DNA of 39,377 nt from IMG/VR virus record IMGVR_UViG_3300028388_006417, positions 1 to 39,377 of that record. The stretch is one strand, 5' to 3'. This DNA is from a virus. The number at the start of each line of letters is the position of its first letter. Positions within the stretch are counted from its first letter, which is position 1. Both the position numbers and the translations under genes were made by a program. This document shows, piece by piece, positions 38,522 through 39,377 of this stretch. The notes below the pieces were generated by a model. It worked only from the letters and a program-made list of their open reading frames with translations. It was not told the origin of the DNA and made no database searches.

Positions 38522-38993
38522 GGCAAAAACACGTGAGAATTTGGATCTACCTGATTTGAAAGGGAATTTGATAAGACAGAGGTGTAATGAAAAAAGGGAT
38601 GTTATAACTTCTTGGTTTTATTGAGAAAAAAATAACGCGTATCCACCAAAATATTCTAGATTTCTTTTTAAAACCAAGAAGTTAGCGTAAGGTGTAATGA
38701 ATTTGAAGATACCGTGTGTCCGCCCGTGCTCAGGGCTCCCCCTTAATAAATGCCCGAAAGAGAGGGGAACTAGGTCAGGATACATCTTAACAAAAATCCC
38801 CCTAACTCCCTTGAAAAATAAAGAAAAATACACGTGAATTTACGTGTAATATTTTATGTATTTTACCGTAATATAGACATACACCTATCAATTTTGGCTT
38901 TTCGATAGGTTTTGCCTATCGCCTATCAATCCCCGGCTGCCGATAGGTAATACCTATCACCTATCGAAATCCGGTTTTTAATAGGTTTTACCT
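38522..38993. other. AT-rich intergenic region, candidate origin/operator region
   Basis: This 470-base stretch holds no credible gene. It contains a 12-base direct repeat around a 16-base inverted repeat (38580-38701), a TACACGT/ACGTGTA dyad near 38830, and a dense array of CCTATC/GATAGG hexamers (38884-38996). A 46-codon ATG frame at 38697-38837 is open but weakly supported. Its position between replication genes and its AT richness suit an origin. Confidence 0.55.
38580..38701. repeat. 16-bp inverted repeat flanked by 12-bp direct repeats
   Basis: The direct copies AGGTGTAATGAA lie at 38580-38591 and 38690-38701. Between them are perfect arms TAACTTCTTGGTTTTA (38605-38620) and TAAAACCAAGAAGTTA (38669-38684) separated by 48 bases. 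The layout resembles a tiny inverted-repeat element with target duplication, or an origin stem. Confidence 0.7.
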
Positions 38994-38996
38994 ATG
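38884..38996. repeat. CCTATC/GATAGG hexamer array (candidate iterons/operators)
   Basis: Seven exact hexamers lie at 38884, 38904 (reverse), 38915, 38922, 38942 (reverse), 38953 and 38960, with near copies at 38980 (AATAGG) and 38991 (CCTATG, covering the start codon of the last gene). One pair forms a perfect dyad, GATAGGT-AAT-ACCTATC. Confidence 0.75.
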
Positions 38997-39377
38997 GCAT
39001 CTCGAAGTAAACAAAAAGGTAGTGCAGGTGAACGGGAAGTGGCGAAGCTACTATCGCAAGTCACCAATCGTGCTGTCTCTAGGAACCTAGAACAAACGCG
39101 CTCGGGTGGCGCTGACCTTTTGGACGTTCCAGGGCTCGTCATTGAAGTGAAGCGGAGGGAGGTGCTAACGGTCAATGTTTGGTGGAAGCAGGTGACCGAT
39201 GCAGCACGCGCTAGTGGAGGGATTCCAGTGCTGGCTTATCGGCAAAATAGGAAGGCATGGAACTTCTGCTTGCCAATGCGGTTAGTTGACTATCGTCTCA
39301 CGTCTGGGTTCTTTCAGTTACAAGAAGCGGAGTTCATTGAGTGGCTTGAGCTTTATATGGAAGCGAAGACCGACTGA
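38994..39377 (+). CDS. PD-(D/E)XK resolvase-like endonuclease
   Basis: The 127-residue protein matches the small Hjc/VRR-like PD-(D/E)XK pattern: KGSAGEREVAKLL (Glu helix), RSGGADLLDVPG (Asp) and VIEVKRREVL (E-x-K), then a conserved WWKQVTDAA helix. It probably cuts branched DNA such as Holliday junctions. The last repeat of the upstream hexamer array covers its ATG and no ribosome site is obvious, so its expression may be controlled by the array-binding protein. The window ends exactly at its stop codon. Confidence 0.75.
   Translation: MASRSKQKGSAGEREVAKLLSQVTNRAVSRNLEQTRSGGADLLDVPGLVIEVKRREVLTVNVWWKQVTDAARASGGIPVLAYRQNRKAWNFCLPMRLVDYRLTSGFFQLQEAEFIEWLELYMEAKTD

Noticed and set aside
38618-38833. 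71-codon minus-strand frame in the intergenic region
   Set aside because: It spans the inverted repeat, has no ribosome site and no recognisable pattern.
38697-38837. 46-codon plus-strand frame in the intergenic region
   Set aside because: Its start lies in the repeated AGGTGTAATGAA copy and crosses the repeat region; no motif and weak ribosome-site spacing.

Overview
This window is part of a tailed, siphovirus-like phage genome from a Gram-negative host. Evidence for the morphotype is a short tape measure (817 aa) with an embedded lytic transglycosylase domain, a lambda-like order of tail genes (tube, frameshifted assembly chaperone, tape measure, DUF1833, NlpC/P60, J-type tip) and a gp6-like connector with a head-closure protein. 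A lipobox lipoprotein and PEP-CTERM-like tails point to a Gram-negative, possibly exosortase-bearing, host. No terminase, portal, protease or major capsid gene is visible, and no integrase or CI-type repressor, so the window is probably an incomplete genome of a lytic phage. No tRNA or CRISPR array was recognised.

Left arm (1-14726, rightward): a small membrane protein, a muramidase endolysin and a coiled-coil/TM protein come first. They are followed by the connector, a pectate-lyase-fold tailspike, head closure, tail completion, tail tube, chaperones with a G_GGA_AAC slip site, tape measure and tip genes, and two fibre-like proteins sharing a C-terminal module. One leftward secreted-protein gene (6171-6698) sits inside the tail operon with its own promoter.

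Centre (14738-26333, leftward): a few small membrane, lipoprotein and zinc-knuckle genes come first, including tiny genes read directly from the sequence (49 aa, a 43-aa PEP-CTERM-like peptide and a 55-aa ribbon-helix-helix protein) and a MazG-like gene. Next is a tightly coupled operon, transcribed queD-queE-PRTase/folE-unknown-nitrilase-dpdA-sliding clamp-polA. It encodes synthesis of a 7-deazaguanine base and its insertion into DNA, joined to the replication machinery. No queC is present. The polymerase is interrupted at motif B by an intein, and an HNH homing endonuclease is encoded in the +1 frame of the intein rather than in frame.

Right arm (26330-36075, leftward): many small early-type genes. 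Several share a SAP/HeH-like N-terminus and/or a conserved HTH-like motif. Several are driven by a repeated cassette of a sigma70-like promoter, a GC-rich stem-loop at the predicted mRNA 5' end and an AGGAAACGA-type ribosome binding site. A recombination set follows: SF2 helicase, Cas4/RecB-like nuclease, DUF669 ssDNA-binding protein and Sak4-like ATPase. A divergent promoter region with a perfect dyad (36095-36179) separates these from a rightward prim-pol/helicase-like gene. Then comes an AT-rich, repeat-dense intergenic region (38522-38993) resembling an origin or operator array, and a PD-(D/E)XK resolvase-like gene at the end.

Most neighbouring genes overlap by ATGA, TGATG or TAATG, so translation is probably coupled. 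Functional names rest on motifs I can see and family knowledge; no database search was run.
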